Positions 23,418 through 34,640 of a stretch of DNA of 64,000 nucleotides are shown in pieces (positions within the stretch are counted from its first letter, which is position 1; every line of letters begins with the position of its first letter). The DNA lies in the NCBI GenBank assembly GCA_029532415.1, contig JAQOTA010000002.1:186001-250000 (forward strand), in the 5' to 3' direction. The position numbers were made by a program, and so were the translations under genes. Below the pieces are notes generated by a model. The model saw only the letters and a program-made list of their open reading frames with translations. It had not been told where the DNA came from and made no database searches. The DNA comes from Marasmius tenuissimus. Taxonomy: Eukaryota > Basidiomycota > Agaricomycetes > Agaricales > Marasmiaceae.

Positions 23418-24639
23418 ACAGATATGTGGGCTGTCGCCAGGATTCTCAGGATGTCGGCGGTGTACTTCTTATTCGAGGTAGATTTGAGGCAATGGGTTTC
23501 AATGTTTACGCACGCTTGAAGACAATAAATCTGAAATAGATATCCGAGGGCCGCACCAGAGGAAACGTCCAGGGAACGTACACGTTTGCCGAGCCATTCA
23601 TACAGGAATTCATCGATATTCCGCCCGTGGCACAGAGTACATTGATGAGCTCCTCCAAATGCGGAGAGTACTCGATGAGTCGTCTGTACATGGAAACTTG
23701 GCGTCGGAAATCTATCCTCTGCCTATAAAAGAGTGAACATGCCTGTCGGACGAGAAAAAAGCGCATATACGCACATGTCGTGAACGAAGCTGCGCGGAAG
23801 TATATCGTTCTCGATGAGGCCCGCGTTCAGGACCTCAGGCCTCACCGATATACACGAGTGCGTCGACCGTTCGCGAGCTTTGCGGCCTATCGTGCGTCTC
23901 TTTGTTGGAACTATTAGCCGGCGAATTGGGTTTTGTCGAGAGGGCTGGGCGGAAGTTGGTCAGAGTGATAACAGGTGATAACAGATAAGGAATGTAGCTT
24001 ACTTTTCGTAGTCAGCTTATGATATTGGCCTTCTTTTATCAAATCAGGCCCAGGGTCATCGCTCATAAGCCCTGTATGACCATCCGTGAGCGCGAACAGT
24101 CTGTCGTCTCCTCCTCCACCTCCTTCACCACAGCTGCCTCCTCTGAGTCGTCGTCGTCTTGTATTTGTGCGGCTTGGGGTTGACTGCTTTGAGCTTGAGC
24201 GGCCTTGAGGTTGAGGTTGAGATTGATCGACTCCGGCTTTGCGAGCACCAACTGATAGGCAAGAACTGGAACTGTGGATAATACAAACCTGAGACACATC
24301 ACTTTTGGGCTGCGCCCCCGAGGTTTGATCGGTGTTGGGTTGTCCAAGCCTGCTGCTCATAGGACACCGTCGACTCGAGCATTCTATGAAGCCGGCAGTG
24401 ACATCGCCACATCGTATACAGCTCAAGTTTAGAGCTGCCAAAAGCAGCGAGGCATGAGTTTATGGGGTACAGTCTGGAGATAAACTGAATTTACCATAAC
24501 CCGGTCCAAGTAGAGTAGGCGTAAAAATTGCCCATGGCCAAGAACAGAGAATCGAGAGAATGGCAACCAGCAACACGACAAGTGACTCCGGGCCAGAGAG
24601 CCCGGAACTGAGGCCCCGGATTTGATGATCACATGGCAT
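23414..24639 (-). CDS. Single-pass membrane protein with Cys motif (orphan)
   Basis: Exons 24639-24495, 24434-24003, 23910-23775, 23722-23584 and 23530-23414 join in phase to 322 aa. An in-frame TAA precedes the ATG. Residues ~22-42 (SLVVLLVAILSILCSW) form a membrane segment, then CIRCGDVTAGFIECSSRRC gives a four-Cys motif. A low-complexity Arg/Gly-rich middle follows, then helical segments (RRLIEYSPHLEELINVL). An alternative 37-bp intron (24252-24288) would replace the C-terminus with an acidic Glu/Asp tail ending at 24063. The stop overlaps the stop of the convergent neighbour. No family recognised. Confidence 0.58.
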
Positions 24640-25100
24640 TTACGTACGCAATAAGTCACTCGTGCTGGCTAGCATTATGTAAGTACCAACAATCCGAATA
24701 CACAATGCGACACCCTGCTCATGGATCTCAGATAAGTACCACCGTTGTTAATAAGTCTGATTCACGGTGAGTGCTGTCCAACAGCCATGTAGATGGAAGC
24801 CACGCTAAGCTTTGTTCAGGTACTGGTGTCTACCTAGTACTCCGCAACTCACCACCAATACCGGTCTGCAGAAGTTACAATATCCTCTAGATCCATAGAT
24901 CACATTATATGCTCTATGGTCAGGGCGTATGGTCCTCTCTTTCATCACAATCACAATGCATTATATGGATGGCATTGAGCATTGTTTCAGAATGGTCCCT
25001 TCTACCAAGGAATCACTTTCTCCCGACTGAGATAAAAGGAGTTTCTGTGTGGCCCACCACCCGGCGACTCGAACTCCATTCTCTTAACTAGCCCCAGATA
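24640..25100. other. Intergenic, divergent promoters
   Basis: Separates divergent genes. A run resembling a tRNA T-arm near 25045-25070 fails to pair. Nothing else stands out. Confidence 0.5.
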
Positions 25101-28100
25101 ATGGCTCCCTACGCCCTGAGGCTCCGTGGTAAATCTATGAATGGTGTTCGTCGGCCTAGAGCCAGTAGGCACGACAAGCGCCACGAATTCAAATTACAGG
25201 TACGCTCGTACGCTGAAGATACGACACCCGAGCTTTTGTGTGCTCATATATAGTTAATAGCACAGGTTGCTTTTCTTCATCAAGAAATTTGGAATTGGCT
25301 TCCGCGAGTGGGATGACGAGTTAGAGGGTGAAATTATCAGCGCGGTACGGGTTCGAATGGATCAAGGTGTGGTCACTGACTGGAACATAGTAACAGGTCT
25401 ACGAACGGTTCCCATCCTTAGAGGATGCCCGAAATGATACCCTGAACCTGTTACGAAAGGAAATTCACAAGAAGAAGAAAAGGCACTCGCAGAGGTTGGG
25501 AATCGGTAACGGCCCCATGTTTCAGTCCAGTGAGGGCGCGTCGGATGAGCAGCAACCTGTTCCTGGCCCACAAGACCCCCCTGCCATTATTGACGTTATC
25601 AGTCGTAGGGTAAGTCCCCCCTTTCATTCTGCCCTCCAATGTTCTCACCGATATTATCGTCAACAGAGTATAGACGCCGATGTTCCAATGCTGGAAGCGG
25701 ACTCAGCCGAAGATCTAGGGAACACGAGAGAAGAGACATCCCATGCCCTCGTTCTGTATAGCGGCACCTTGGTGCAGGCGATCCAGCAACCTACAGTACG
25801 ACTCTGAATGGGTATTTTTCAATGTTCGTGGGATGTCTCATGACTCCGTGACAGATGACGACAAACCACGGAGAACTCGTCCTAACTCAAAGGGCAGGGA
25901 AGTCATCTGATGACAATAACTGTTCCCTTTCCCTTCAAGATATTAGCACAACTGACGGCGGGTCATCGAGGGAGACCCACTTCGGGTCGGAGGTACGTAC
26001 ATCGCAGTCAAAGGAACTCGGTCAACGTCGAACGGGGTCTTACGTCGGCGGGCATACGCATTTCCAGGATAATGATACGACTGGCGTAATGATCAATCAG
26101 CCGGAGCAGAGAGACGAACAGGTTCGTCTTGATGTGTCTCGGGTATATGGTCCCTCTCTAACCAATATCAACACACAGAATCCTGGAATGAGTGCTTGTG
26201 GCAATCACTACTTGAAGGTGATTCCAAATGCCCAAATTCAACCCGCGAGCGAAATCCACCACGAACAAACCTATCACGAGGTAAGAGTGTGTGCTGACCG
26301 TTGGATGAGAGATTTCTATTGACCTTCCGATGCAGGTAGTTCCTCAACCATCTAGCCTCATGAGCAACAGGGTTCGTGTAGTGCTCACTCACTTTCAGCT
26401 TTCCGTTTAACACGTAGGATTAGGCACACGGTGTAGTTGCAGGATTGAATCATCAGACTGCCGTCGCACCATTGACACTTAGCGCTGCCCCGGTAAGAAC
26501 TTTCATGAGCCTCGAATGGGCCGATAATTCACGCTCAGCAGATCCTTCCAATCACCTTCAATAATCGAGGATCTGTCCCTGGTCCCAGCAAGCCCCATGG
26601 TGGTTTGAATACATTTCCCAACCTTAGTCAAACCAACGACATGACGATGAATCAACTCGGGGCAAGGACGACTACCACCCAGGTGCGATTTTGTGTCTCT
26701 GCTGCACGCTGCAAACTGACCGTCTGTCTCGGCGACGATAAACAAGACATCGCAGCCAGCCATAGATACAAATGTGAGCGCCATGGATGTCGATGAGGTA
26801 AGTTCCGCGGCCGGGTTTGTTGCAGTCCTCCGTCCAGATCGAATTGTCTCCACAGGTAAATTTAGGGAATCGCTCGGGCGCCAACGCCAGGGTTCTTAAT
26901 CAGGCCAGGCTCCCAAATGCTGAGGTAGAAGGTCTTCTTTAGACATCTCCCGTCGATACATCCTGAACTTATCTTTCCCTAGCGTCGTAGTAATCATAAT
27001 CGTCCTCCATCAAGGGTGCCTCCGAGTGATCATGACACTGATTCCGACTCGGATTCACCTAGCTCCAGTATCGATCTTCACCCATTATTGAGTGCATTTA
27101 CCAATTGTCTGACTCACTCGGTGTAGGTGACGATACCGAGGAATCTGGCGAAGAATCTGAACCGCCATCTAATTCGACGGTATGCTTTACGAGTTCTGAG
27201 CGATCTCAACAAATGTCACTCATTACATTACACTCCGAACAACAAACCTACGGGTTCGCCTCATTCCACTGCAAACGGTGTGCGATCAAAAAGGTAAAGA
27301 TCCTGCGCTACTTGAAGTATGTGGGTTTTGCACTGACGGCTTCTTCACAGCAGATTCAAAAGAAGAATGCCCAACAGCGACACAAGGGCGCTATGCTGAT
27401 CGCCGAGTCGGATTCGGGTACCTCGAGACTCGGAGAGGGCTCGTCTAGGCGAAGATCTGATTGTCGACAAGGTTCATACGATGGTCTCAAACCATCGAAA
27501 CCACCGACAAAACAACAGAAACTTCCCCTACAACGAATCTTGGACCGACTTGAAGAGTTGAAGAACGACCAGAATATCATCACTCAGACGGTAGACAAGT
27601 TGGCGGAGAAAGTGGAGTCAGTTCGACAACAGTCCATTGCGGCTCGTGTGGCCGCTGTCGAAAAGAGTGGCACGTCTCGTCGCCGATCCCGGGGAGCAAC
27701 ACGACATGGGGGCAAATTCGTAATTCCAAAGCCGATTACGCACAGAGGAGATGATAGGAATGATTTCTTGGTAGCGAGCACACCGTTATCATCCTTGTGT
27801 TTTCAACTTCAAGGCTCACGATGCCCTTCACAGAAATTGATCAGGCTCTTCATGAATCCAAGGATCGGGATCACGCAGGACAACGACATCATCACACTTG
27901 ACCTATCTCGTTTCCCGTCGCGCCGTGATGCTAAACGGTTCATTGACCAAAAGTCCAAGCCTCCTCACGATCGACTGCTCATCTGTTGGGAAAGTCTCCG
28001 TTGCCCATGGAATGAAGTAGTATCACAACACTTCCTATCTGCATTCACCAACCAGCATCCTCAGTACGCAGAAAGAGAAGACGAAATCATAGATCACTTT

Positions 28101-28747
28101 TGGCAGAGGCTTGAGCGGCTCAAATCCTTACAGAACCGAACTGCGCGGCGAGAGGCGGAAACGCAAGAGCAGTGTGAAGACCGCTGCCATCAACTTTTCT
28201 CTCAAGACCAAAGGCGTATACGAAGAAGGACTCGACAGGAACAGGCGAGTTTTATGCCCTTTCACGAATACAAATGTGATTATCTCAGTTTTTTCAGACG
28301 TACATGGACCGATTCAGAGTCACATCAGTGAATGCTCAGAGCCACCCAGACCTACGCCAGCGGGGTCAGTGGGCGTTGGCCATGACTATCATCGAACGAT
28401 TGGGTGTCCCGGGAATGAGTAGCGACGAAAGCGAGGATCTGGAGGACGTGCCGGAGCGACGATACACAGTCAGGGCCAGGTCATGGAGAAGCAAAAGGAT
28501 ACAAGAGCTGCTCGTTCGGATTGACAGGGAGCTCAGAAAAACAAAAAGATCTTTATACGGGAATGCGCCACCAGGAAATGCTCCACGTCTCCGGCAGAGA
28601 GTGAGAACGCCAGCAGACAGTCGAAGGGCGGCAGTAGCCCTATTACCTACTAATTGTTACCATAAAGAATGGTTACGCAGACTTTCCACTACCGCTCGAG
28701 GGCAGTTGTGTCCAGGCGACCGCGTCGAACTACCGGATCTAGAGTAG
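25101..28747 (+). CDS. 955-aa orphan with coiled coil and GMSSDES C-terminal region
   Basis: Fifteen exons join in phase: 25101-25199, 25261-25344, 25397-25609, 25667-25795, 25855-26280, 26336-26371, 26424-26492, 26539-26682, 26756-26797, 26856-26924, 26983-27091, 27127-27293, 27351-27770, 27834-28244, 28298-28747. The N-terminus is basic with helices (FREWDDELEGEIISAVY). A long Gln/Ser/Asn-rich region follows, then an acidic stretch (SDSDSDSPSSS) and a coiled coil (ILDRLEELKNDQNI). The C-terminal exon has LGVPGMSSDESEDLED, a motif I recall from orphan proteins abundant in Agaricomycetes, some beside transposons. The last intron is GC-AG. Probably nuclear; could be two genes, but the unbroken phase argues for one. 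Confidence 0.62.
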
Positions 28748-29257
28748 TACCATAGCCGTGACATTATACATTACACAATTGGCAATATTGCGTTTCAATC
28801 ATTCGTGAAGCTCGAAGGTCCGCTGAAGTTGTTGACCAAGGAAGCTGGTAGACGATGAATGCTGGTAGACGACGAATGAGCGTTCTATAACTTGTAAGTA
28901 AAGGAACCGGCATTCGCTTTCGGCAAACGCCGTCCATGATCGATTGATCAAGGCCCAAGGGTGCCCGGTGTCCTGATCTGAATCATGGTTGCCGGCCAGC
29001 ACCATCTTCCCTTTGATCATTCATTTACTCGTTCCATCAACCCAACTCCGCTCTCGACTCGAGTCGGTAGACTGCGCTATCGGCTTTTATTTGAGTGCTA
29101 CCGGTTCGCATCGTTACAACTTACCCTTTCGCTACAGCCTTCATTCTCGTCCCATCATCTCAGAGTTTGCGCTCCTTCACTTGAATCCAAACAAATAAGC
29201 CACGTTACCGGCTTTCTTCTGTTTTACTGGTTCCCGCCTGGAGTTCCTCAAGAAATC
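28748..29257. promoter_or_regulatory. Upstream region sharing a block with 42.0 kb
   Basis: TAGACTGCGCTATCGGCTT at about 29069-29087 recurs at about 42018-42036, also upstream of a gene encoding a YDP..LL.AG module. It may be a shared promoter block or part of a duplicated gene end. Confidence 0.55.
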
Positions 29258-29769
29258 ATGACCCGCGGCCAGCATCAAGTGACTTTTTACGATCCAGGAA
29301 CGAAACTTCTCAAGGCGGGTGTCTATAATAGCTCCGGTATACCACCTTCTTATCTACCCCGTTTAGATGCCACTCACTCCACAATCGGAGCACAATGCCC
29401 GGACAAGAATCAACAAATCAACCAGACCTCGGAGCGTTTCAGCTACGTCATTACCCAACCTCAGAGGTTTCAACATTCAACACCCGAAATCCAACAAATG
29501 TCTCAAGATCCCACGTTTTACCGACAAACAGTGCGCTCATAATTCAAGCTCATATTCCGTATGCGTGGTGTCAAGCGCGTTCAAGCTCACAGCTCTACAG
29601 GTCTGGTCACTGGACGTCCGATCTGGGGCTCGGGTCGAGCCCCGGGTATCCATTCTATGGCCCAGGGTGCGTCTCGTCAAATACTTGTCTCGCACCACGA
29701 TGCAGTCGTCTCCATGTCTCGCAACAATCATTATATAATTCGTATATAGCCCTTTATGGCCTCGCATAG
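29258..29769 (+). CDS. Truncated paralog of the 42-kb orphan (N-terminal module only)
   Basis: Exons 29258-29530 and 29593-29769 (62-bp intron) encode 149 aa. FYDPGTKLLKAG and GIPPSYLP match TYDPETGLLEAG and NIPPAYLP near the start of the 963-aa protein at 42-45 kb. The rest differs: Gln/Thr-rich, then Gly/Ser/Cys. The upstream sequences also match over a short block. It looks like a duplicated 5' end fused to other sequence. Expression is unknown. Confidence 0.55.
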
Positions 29770-30199
29770 TTTCCAAAAACGACTATATGCTGCGGTCTAA
29801 TCGAAAATTCGCTGTCCATGTTGACACCTGTCGATACCATGAGGTGTTTAAGACTTTAAGTGCTGTTCAAGACCTTTCAAGACCAATTGCAGCCGGCCGG
29901 GAACTCGATGCTTCGGGATGTTTGGTACGTTTCTCATGGTCCTGATTCAATGCTTTTGACCCTCTCATCGAGCACGTAGCATGCCATATTCCTGAATTTA
30001 GTTACCGCGGTGGGTATAAAGTCGGAAGGAGACTGATTGTCAATTGACGAATTAGTCTTGAGCCCGTAGCTTGCTCTCTCTCCAAGTTGATTGCGACTAG
30101 CCTTCCCCACCAATAGGTGTAAGTGAAGTAGCCATTCTTAGTGATAGTACTGACGTATAACTTGTCGCAGGTGTCCCACTAGAGGCGCTGATCACGAGA
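29770..30199. other. Intergenic, F-box gene leader
   Basis: Contains a possible leader intron (donor GTGTAAGT near 30117, acceptor TCGCAG at 30170) that would add a few residues upstream of the F-box start. No other gene seen. Confidence 0.45.
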
Positions 30200-31561
30200 A
30201 TGCCGATCACTCGACATGTTCCTGCAGAGATCTGGAAAACGGTCTTCGAGATCGTAGTCCATAGCACGTCGTCGAAGTATTCTCTGATCTTCCAACACGA
30301 CATGCTCAACCGTGCGCGAATCTTCGGAGCCCCCTCTTTGATCCTCTCGCAAGTCTCTCCGCTTTGGAGAGCCATCATGATGAACCTTCCTAGCCTCTGG
30401 TCGTCGGTCTCTATCGAGTTTGTGGGAGTCTCGCGCTCCTTTGTGCGACTGCTCACGCTGTATCTCACGAACTCTGGGCAACACCCGTTGATTTTGCGTA
30501 TTACTCGAGAGTTACGCCACACGCTACCACCGCTATCGGAAGAGGGCGTAGCAGCTTGGAAAGCCCTGTCTCCTCACCTGAATCGATGCGAAGAGTTATA
30601 CCTCGGAGTCTGCAGCCACTTCGAGTTTCCCCCTATTCACGACCTCTCCTTCCCCAATCTCCTGGTTTTGGACGAAGAGGAGGAGGCGATGAGCTACCCG
30701 CTATGGTTTTGGAAGGCAGTGGAAGCTGCTCCGAGATTGTCTCGGGCACGTATCAATGCTTTCAATCCTTTTCGCACCCTGCCGTATCATCAACTTACCT
30801 CTCTGGAGGTGGTGTACTGCGGCAAAGGAGATGCCCAAGGCGTCCTTGAGCTCTTGCCCACCTGTCATCGACTCCTCAGCCTCGAAATAAACCAGTTAGA
30901 CGGGAATGGTGATGAAGTTTTTGTTGTGCCGCCTCGCACGATTGAGGTGCCCACACTTCAAAGGCTCTCCATTTCCAACTGTACCTACAAACCTCCCCAG
31001 ACAGTCAATCCCATGTTCTCAGCTTTTTGCCAGCTTTCCCTACCGGCCCTCACCGATCTTGACATGTCATGTCACTACTGGCCCCCAGCTCTTCACACCC
31101 TGCTGGAACGGTCATCAGCTTCGGTCAAGAAAGTGAAGCTAAACCTCGGACCGAAAGGAATCACGGATTATCGACACCCCTTCTCCGTCATTCCGTCATT
31201 TTCTTGTTTAACACATTTAGAGTTAAGCCTATGCCCTTTCGACTTTCCCGCGACAGTGCTTGCCGAGATGCTATTGGAGCTACAAACGGGTAGAGACTCG
31301 GACCAGCCTTTGATCCTACCCCAGCTTACTCATCTTCTCCTCGATGCTTCCCCTCAAACTCTGACACAGCCTGTCGGAGACGGCCTAGTCCAGTTAGTCA
31401 GGTCCCGGCGCCTTGCATCTCATCCACTGAAAATCACAACCATCAACCTGACAAATCTTCCTGGCTCTCCAACTCACCTTGAGCCCGCCATCGCTGAACG
31501 AGTACGAGCGTTGGAAGATGCAGGATTCGATGTGACCATCGACGAGTATCCCTGTTGGTGA
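30200..31561 (+). CDS. F-box protein with leucine-rich C-terminal region
   Basis: Single-exon 453 aa. Residues 3-60 fit the F-box: HVPAEIWKTVFEIVV, then SLILSQVSPLWRAIMMNLPS and LWSSVSIEF. The remaining ~380 residues have irregular leucine-rich repeats (LTSLEVVYC, LQRLSISNC, LTHLELSLCPF, LTHLLLDAS). F-box proteins recruit substrates to SCF ubiquitin ligases through Skp1. Such single-exon F-box/LRR genes form very large families in Agaricomycetes. Ligand unknown. An upstream spliced exon is possible because the frame is open back to an acceptor at 30170. Confidence 0.9.
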   Translation: MPITRHVPAEIWKTVFEIVVHSTSSKYSLIFQHDMLNRARIFGAPSLILSQVSPLWRAIMMNLPSLWSSVSIEFVGVSRSFVRLLTLYLTNSGQHPLILRITRELRHTLPPLSEEGVAAWKALSPHLNRCEELYLGVCSHFEFPPIHDLSFPNLLVLDEEEEAMSYPLWFWKAVEAAPRLSRARINAFNPFRTLPYHQLTSLEVVYCGKGDAQGVLELLPTCHRLLSLEINQLDGNGDEVFVVPPRTIEVPTLQRLSISNCTYKPPQTVNPMFSAFCQLSLPALTDLDMSCHYWPPALHTLLERSSASVKKVKLNLGPKGITDYRHPFSVIPSFSCLTHLELSLCPFDFPATVLAEMLLELQTGRDSDQPLILPQLTHLLLDASPQTLTQPVGDGLVQLVRSRRLASHPLKITTINLTNLPGSPTHLEPAIAERVRALEDAGFDVTIDEYPCW

Positions 31562-33117
31562 GTGAACCTTAGGGTTGAGTGCATTCGCCGATACTGAAAT
31601 ACCTGCATTACTCAAAGCGGGTTGTGTAGCTATAGGCGGGCAACCGAGTAAGCTGCCCAGAGGGCCATCAGTCGGGACGAGCAGCCTTCAGTTTACCCCC
31701 TGGTGAAAGCTTGACTATCAGACTTCTATGTACTCGTGACATAATTAAAATGCAAAACTTATGTCATTCAAAAGTCCAATATCACCACCTCCTGGCACCG
31801 CCAGTACTCAGCGGACCGAGAAACGGTTACAAGCTCGGAGTGGTTGTCGATGAACAGCGCGTAGTCTCATTCATCTCCATGCTGAGTTGAAATCCTGAAT
31901 TTAGGGTTAGGTCTCTAGCGCCCGTGTCAAAATCAGTAGCACCGCGGTGGGTTACAGCCGCTACACGAGGCAACCAGACGCGTCATTGATCAGTCGTGCG
32001 TCTCGTATCAATTCTCGACCACCATGCGTGTGCGCTATCGGGATGTCCATCGTCCTTGGGCAACCCTCAGCCCAATAGCAGTGGGCTTTGTAACATCTTC
32101 GTCCAATATCAACATTTCGGCCAACGAACAGAAATGGAACTTGTGAATAAGGAAAGCGTGGTTCAACTCAGATTTGTGTTCCGAGCTGTTGCCCCCGACT
32201 TGGTCTCGTCAATGACCCGATTTTCCGGCCTGGCTTGAAGAGAGAGCGACGACAAATCGCTGAAGGGGAGACTGGCGGTCTGGACCTGGCGAAGCGGACA
32301 CTATGGCTCGAGGGCATTCAGGGCTCGTGGGTGACCGTAAACTCAAGTTCTACTCAGTGGGCGTTCGAGTTCGACTAGGAGAAGGCACGTTGATCTCCAT
32401 CTTCTCTCGCCGCCTCTTTGTTATAGCTAAACTCTGATTCAAAGTAGAGGATTCTCATTCTTACAGACTGCATGGTCTGCCACAAGGGGCTTTCTGGTGC
32501 TACCGAGTCTTAATGTTTCAACCGTCACATGAAGCCCTCTTTCCCATGACGTGTCGCGACGCCTACAGTACCAACAGCACATTCATCAACACCTCGGCAC
32601 GTCAACATTCAACACCCAACAATGGACCTACACTAATCGTACCAAGACCTCATATATTGCCGTGGTTACGCCTGGTAATGTCCACATCGACTTGGCAAGC
32701 ATACATATGTTAATTCACGTCCATGGACAGATAGCCGAAGGAGCTTGAGAATGCCAACGACTCTCTCTAAACGACTGACTCCCATATTCGTGCCAGGAAG
32801 CGCGTCGGCCAAAGACGCGCTACACCTACACCTCCATACTCATCGTACGCCATAAGCCCGCATTCATGCCAACATACATGTCCCTTCTCGGAACAAGGGC
32901 TTGCTGCGTGGAGTCATTCACCATTTATGCATCGGGCATGAATTCTTGTTGTCCCCTACTCGAAGCATGGTCAAGACATTCATCGACAAAGTCTTTTCCA
33001 CATCGTTCTTCACGCTCGATAACCGGCTCTCCTTGCACGTTATTCTTTTCTATAAGATGCGACGTTGGCCTGCGATGTCCAGTCATTAGCTCTCCAGTAA
33101 ATCCTCTCCTGCCCTCG
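31562..33117. repeat. Repeat-rich interval with no confident gene
   Basis: 31900-32190 matches 61680-61920 in blocks: AAATCAGTAGC, GACGCGTC, TTCTCGACCACCAT-like and ATGGAACTTGT. The stretch 32165-32330 resembles the hAT-associated repeat of 38.1, 40.9, 50.5 and 55.3 kb (GATTTGTGTTC-GAGCT, GGCTTGAAG-GAGAGC). Short frames at 32513-32750 and 32866-33100 are unsupported. Confidence 0.6.
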
Positions 33118-33851
33118 ATGACTTACACTATATCATATGCCTCTAACGGCACGACACAACCTCTCTCGCATGCCAGCCATAACTCGTCGCCTCGCGTAGG
33201 AGCTGGAATTTCCCCTCAAACCCTTATCAAGGTCAGTTCCGCATCTTTTTGTGGTCATCCGCTATGGCAAGCTAACAATACGCGAATCTGAACAGCAAAG
33301 TGCCAGCGAGATCGCTACACTTGCTCCTGGCCAAATCCACCTCCTACCAGCAATTGATTCGACGCCCTTCAGCGACATGTCACCGCAAGACATTCTAAGC
33401 AACGTCAAATCTGTCCCCCGTCATCAACCTGGGACCTCGGATGCCATGAAGCGCGTCCAATACCTCGAAAGACGGCCTGAGCATAAAGGCGAACCGATTG
33501 CGGGGTCACCGTTGATCACCTTCGCTGTCAATGGGGTCCCAGGGCCGTACGTGTCGTCGCTCATGGCTGGGAATCTTCCTCTTGATGGCTTTGGTGACCT
33601 TGTTTTCGAAAACCCACGGGGCGGGTTGAGAGCAAATATTGCTATTGACGTGAGTGGAAGCCGCTGTTTTCAAGTTCTCGTGTGACTTGCTCACCAACGA
33701 GAACTTTCTACATTGCGTCTAGCATCCGCAATACCCAGGCCTACCCCTCATACGGATCAACACCCGAGTAGGTCCAGTGCAGCGCCCCATGGTATCAATT
33801 AGCTTCTATGGAAAGTATTGGGTTCCACTCCTGGCCATCGATGCTGATTAA
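33118..33851 (+). CDS. Small three-exon orphan
   Basis: Exons 33118-33231, 33296-33649 and 33723-33851 (introns 64 and 73 bp) join in phase to 198 aa. The C-terminal half looks folded: SPLITFAVNGVPGPY, FGDLVFENPRGGLRANIAID, then YPGLPLIRINTRVGPVQRP and SISFYGKYW. I do not recognise the family and see no signal peptide or membrane segment. Clean splice sites and composition support a real gene. Confidence 0.66.
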
Positions 33852-34640
33852 TCTTGTTCGCTCTGCTATATCTCGTGTTCCTTAGACACGCTTCGAGATT
33901 CGGCCCTCCGCTATTTGTTCATTCATTACACGAGTTCATCTTACCGTCAGACTCTCGTCTTCACGATAATTTAACCAAGCTTACAATTACTCCTTCTAAT
34001 GTCTTTGTCTTCTGTGACCTTACCTCATGAACATTATAATTATCTGCGTGCAATGTTGCGACCCACCCGTACCACCGAGCCAGTGATAGTCACTTAGAAT
34101 GTCCACATTGTCAGGCGAACTTGCAATCGCGTCATACCTGCGAGTTTATCCAGTCTTTATCCAGTCCTCGGCAGCATTACTACCTCCCGGAGGTTGAAAG
34201 CACTACCAGGTGTATGTTCTCGTCGGAATCCCTTCTTCCACGTCGACTGCAGCTGGATAGTCGGCATGGGTGAGCTGGAACTTGCCATGGCCGACTCACC
34301 CCCTGCACCCCATCTTCGACCCCCTTCGATTTAATTCCAGATTCTACCAGGTACGAACAGGTATTCTCAAGAGGGGCATTGGTCACGCTGTGCTCAATGC
34401 ACATTGCAATAGCATTGGCGCCGGATCCGGCCATCAAACATTTGATTGCCCAGAATCTCCTCGACGGCTTTTCTACGTTTCATCGTCCTCGAGTGGTAAT
34501 GCAGCAAATACGCTATCATTGATCACGAGCATAGCCATTGTGCATGTACCATTACGAAGCAATGGTCCGATGGCACGGCACGGTTCACTATAAGTACCTG
34601 TGGAGACGACCATGAGAGTGAAAACAATCGGTCTGCGGCC
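33852..34640. other. Upstream region of the hAT-derived gene
   Basis: Short forward frames exist near 34266-34590 but cannot be joined to the downstream gene with confidence. No terminal inverted repeat of the hAT copy could be identified here. Confidence 0.4.

Noticed and set aside
25000..25100. tRNA-like T-arm sequence on the minus strand
   Set aside because: The T-stem and acceptor stem do not pair, and no anticodon arm can be drawn.
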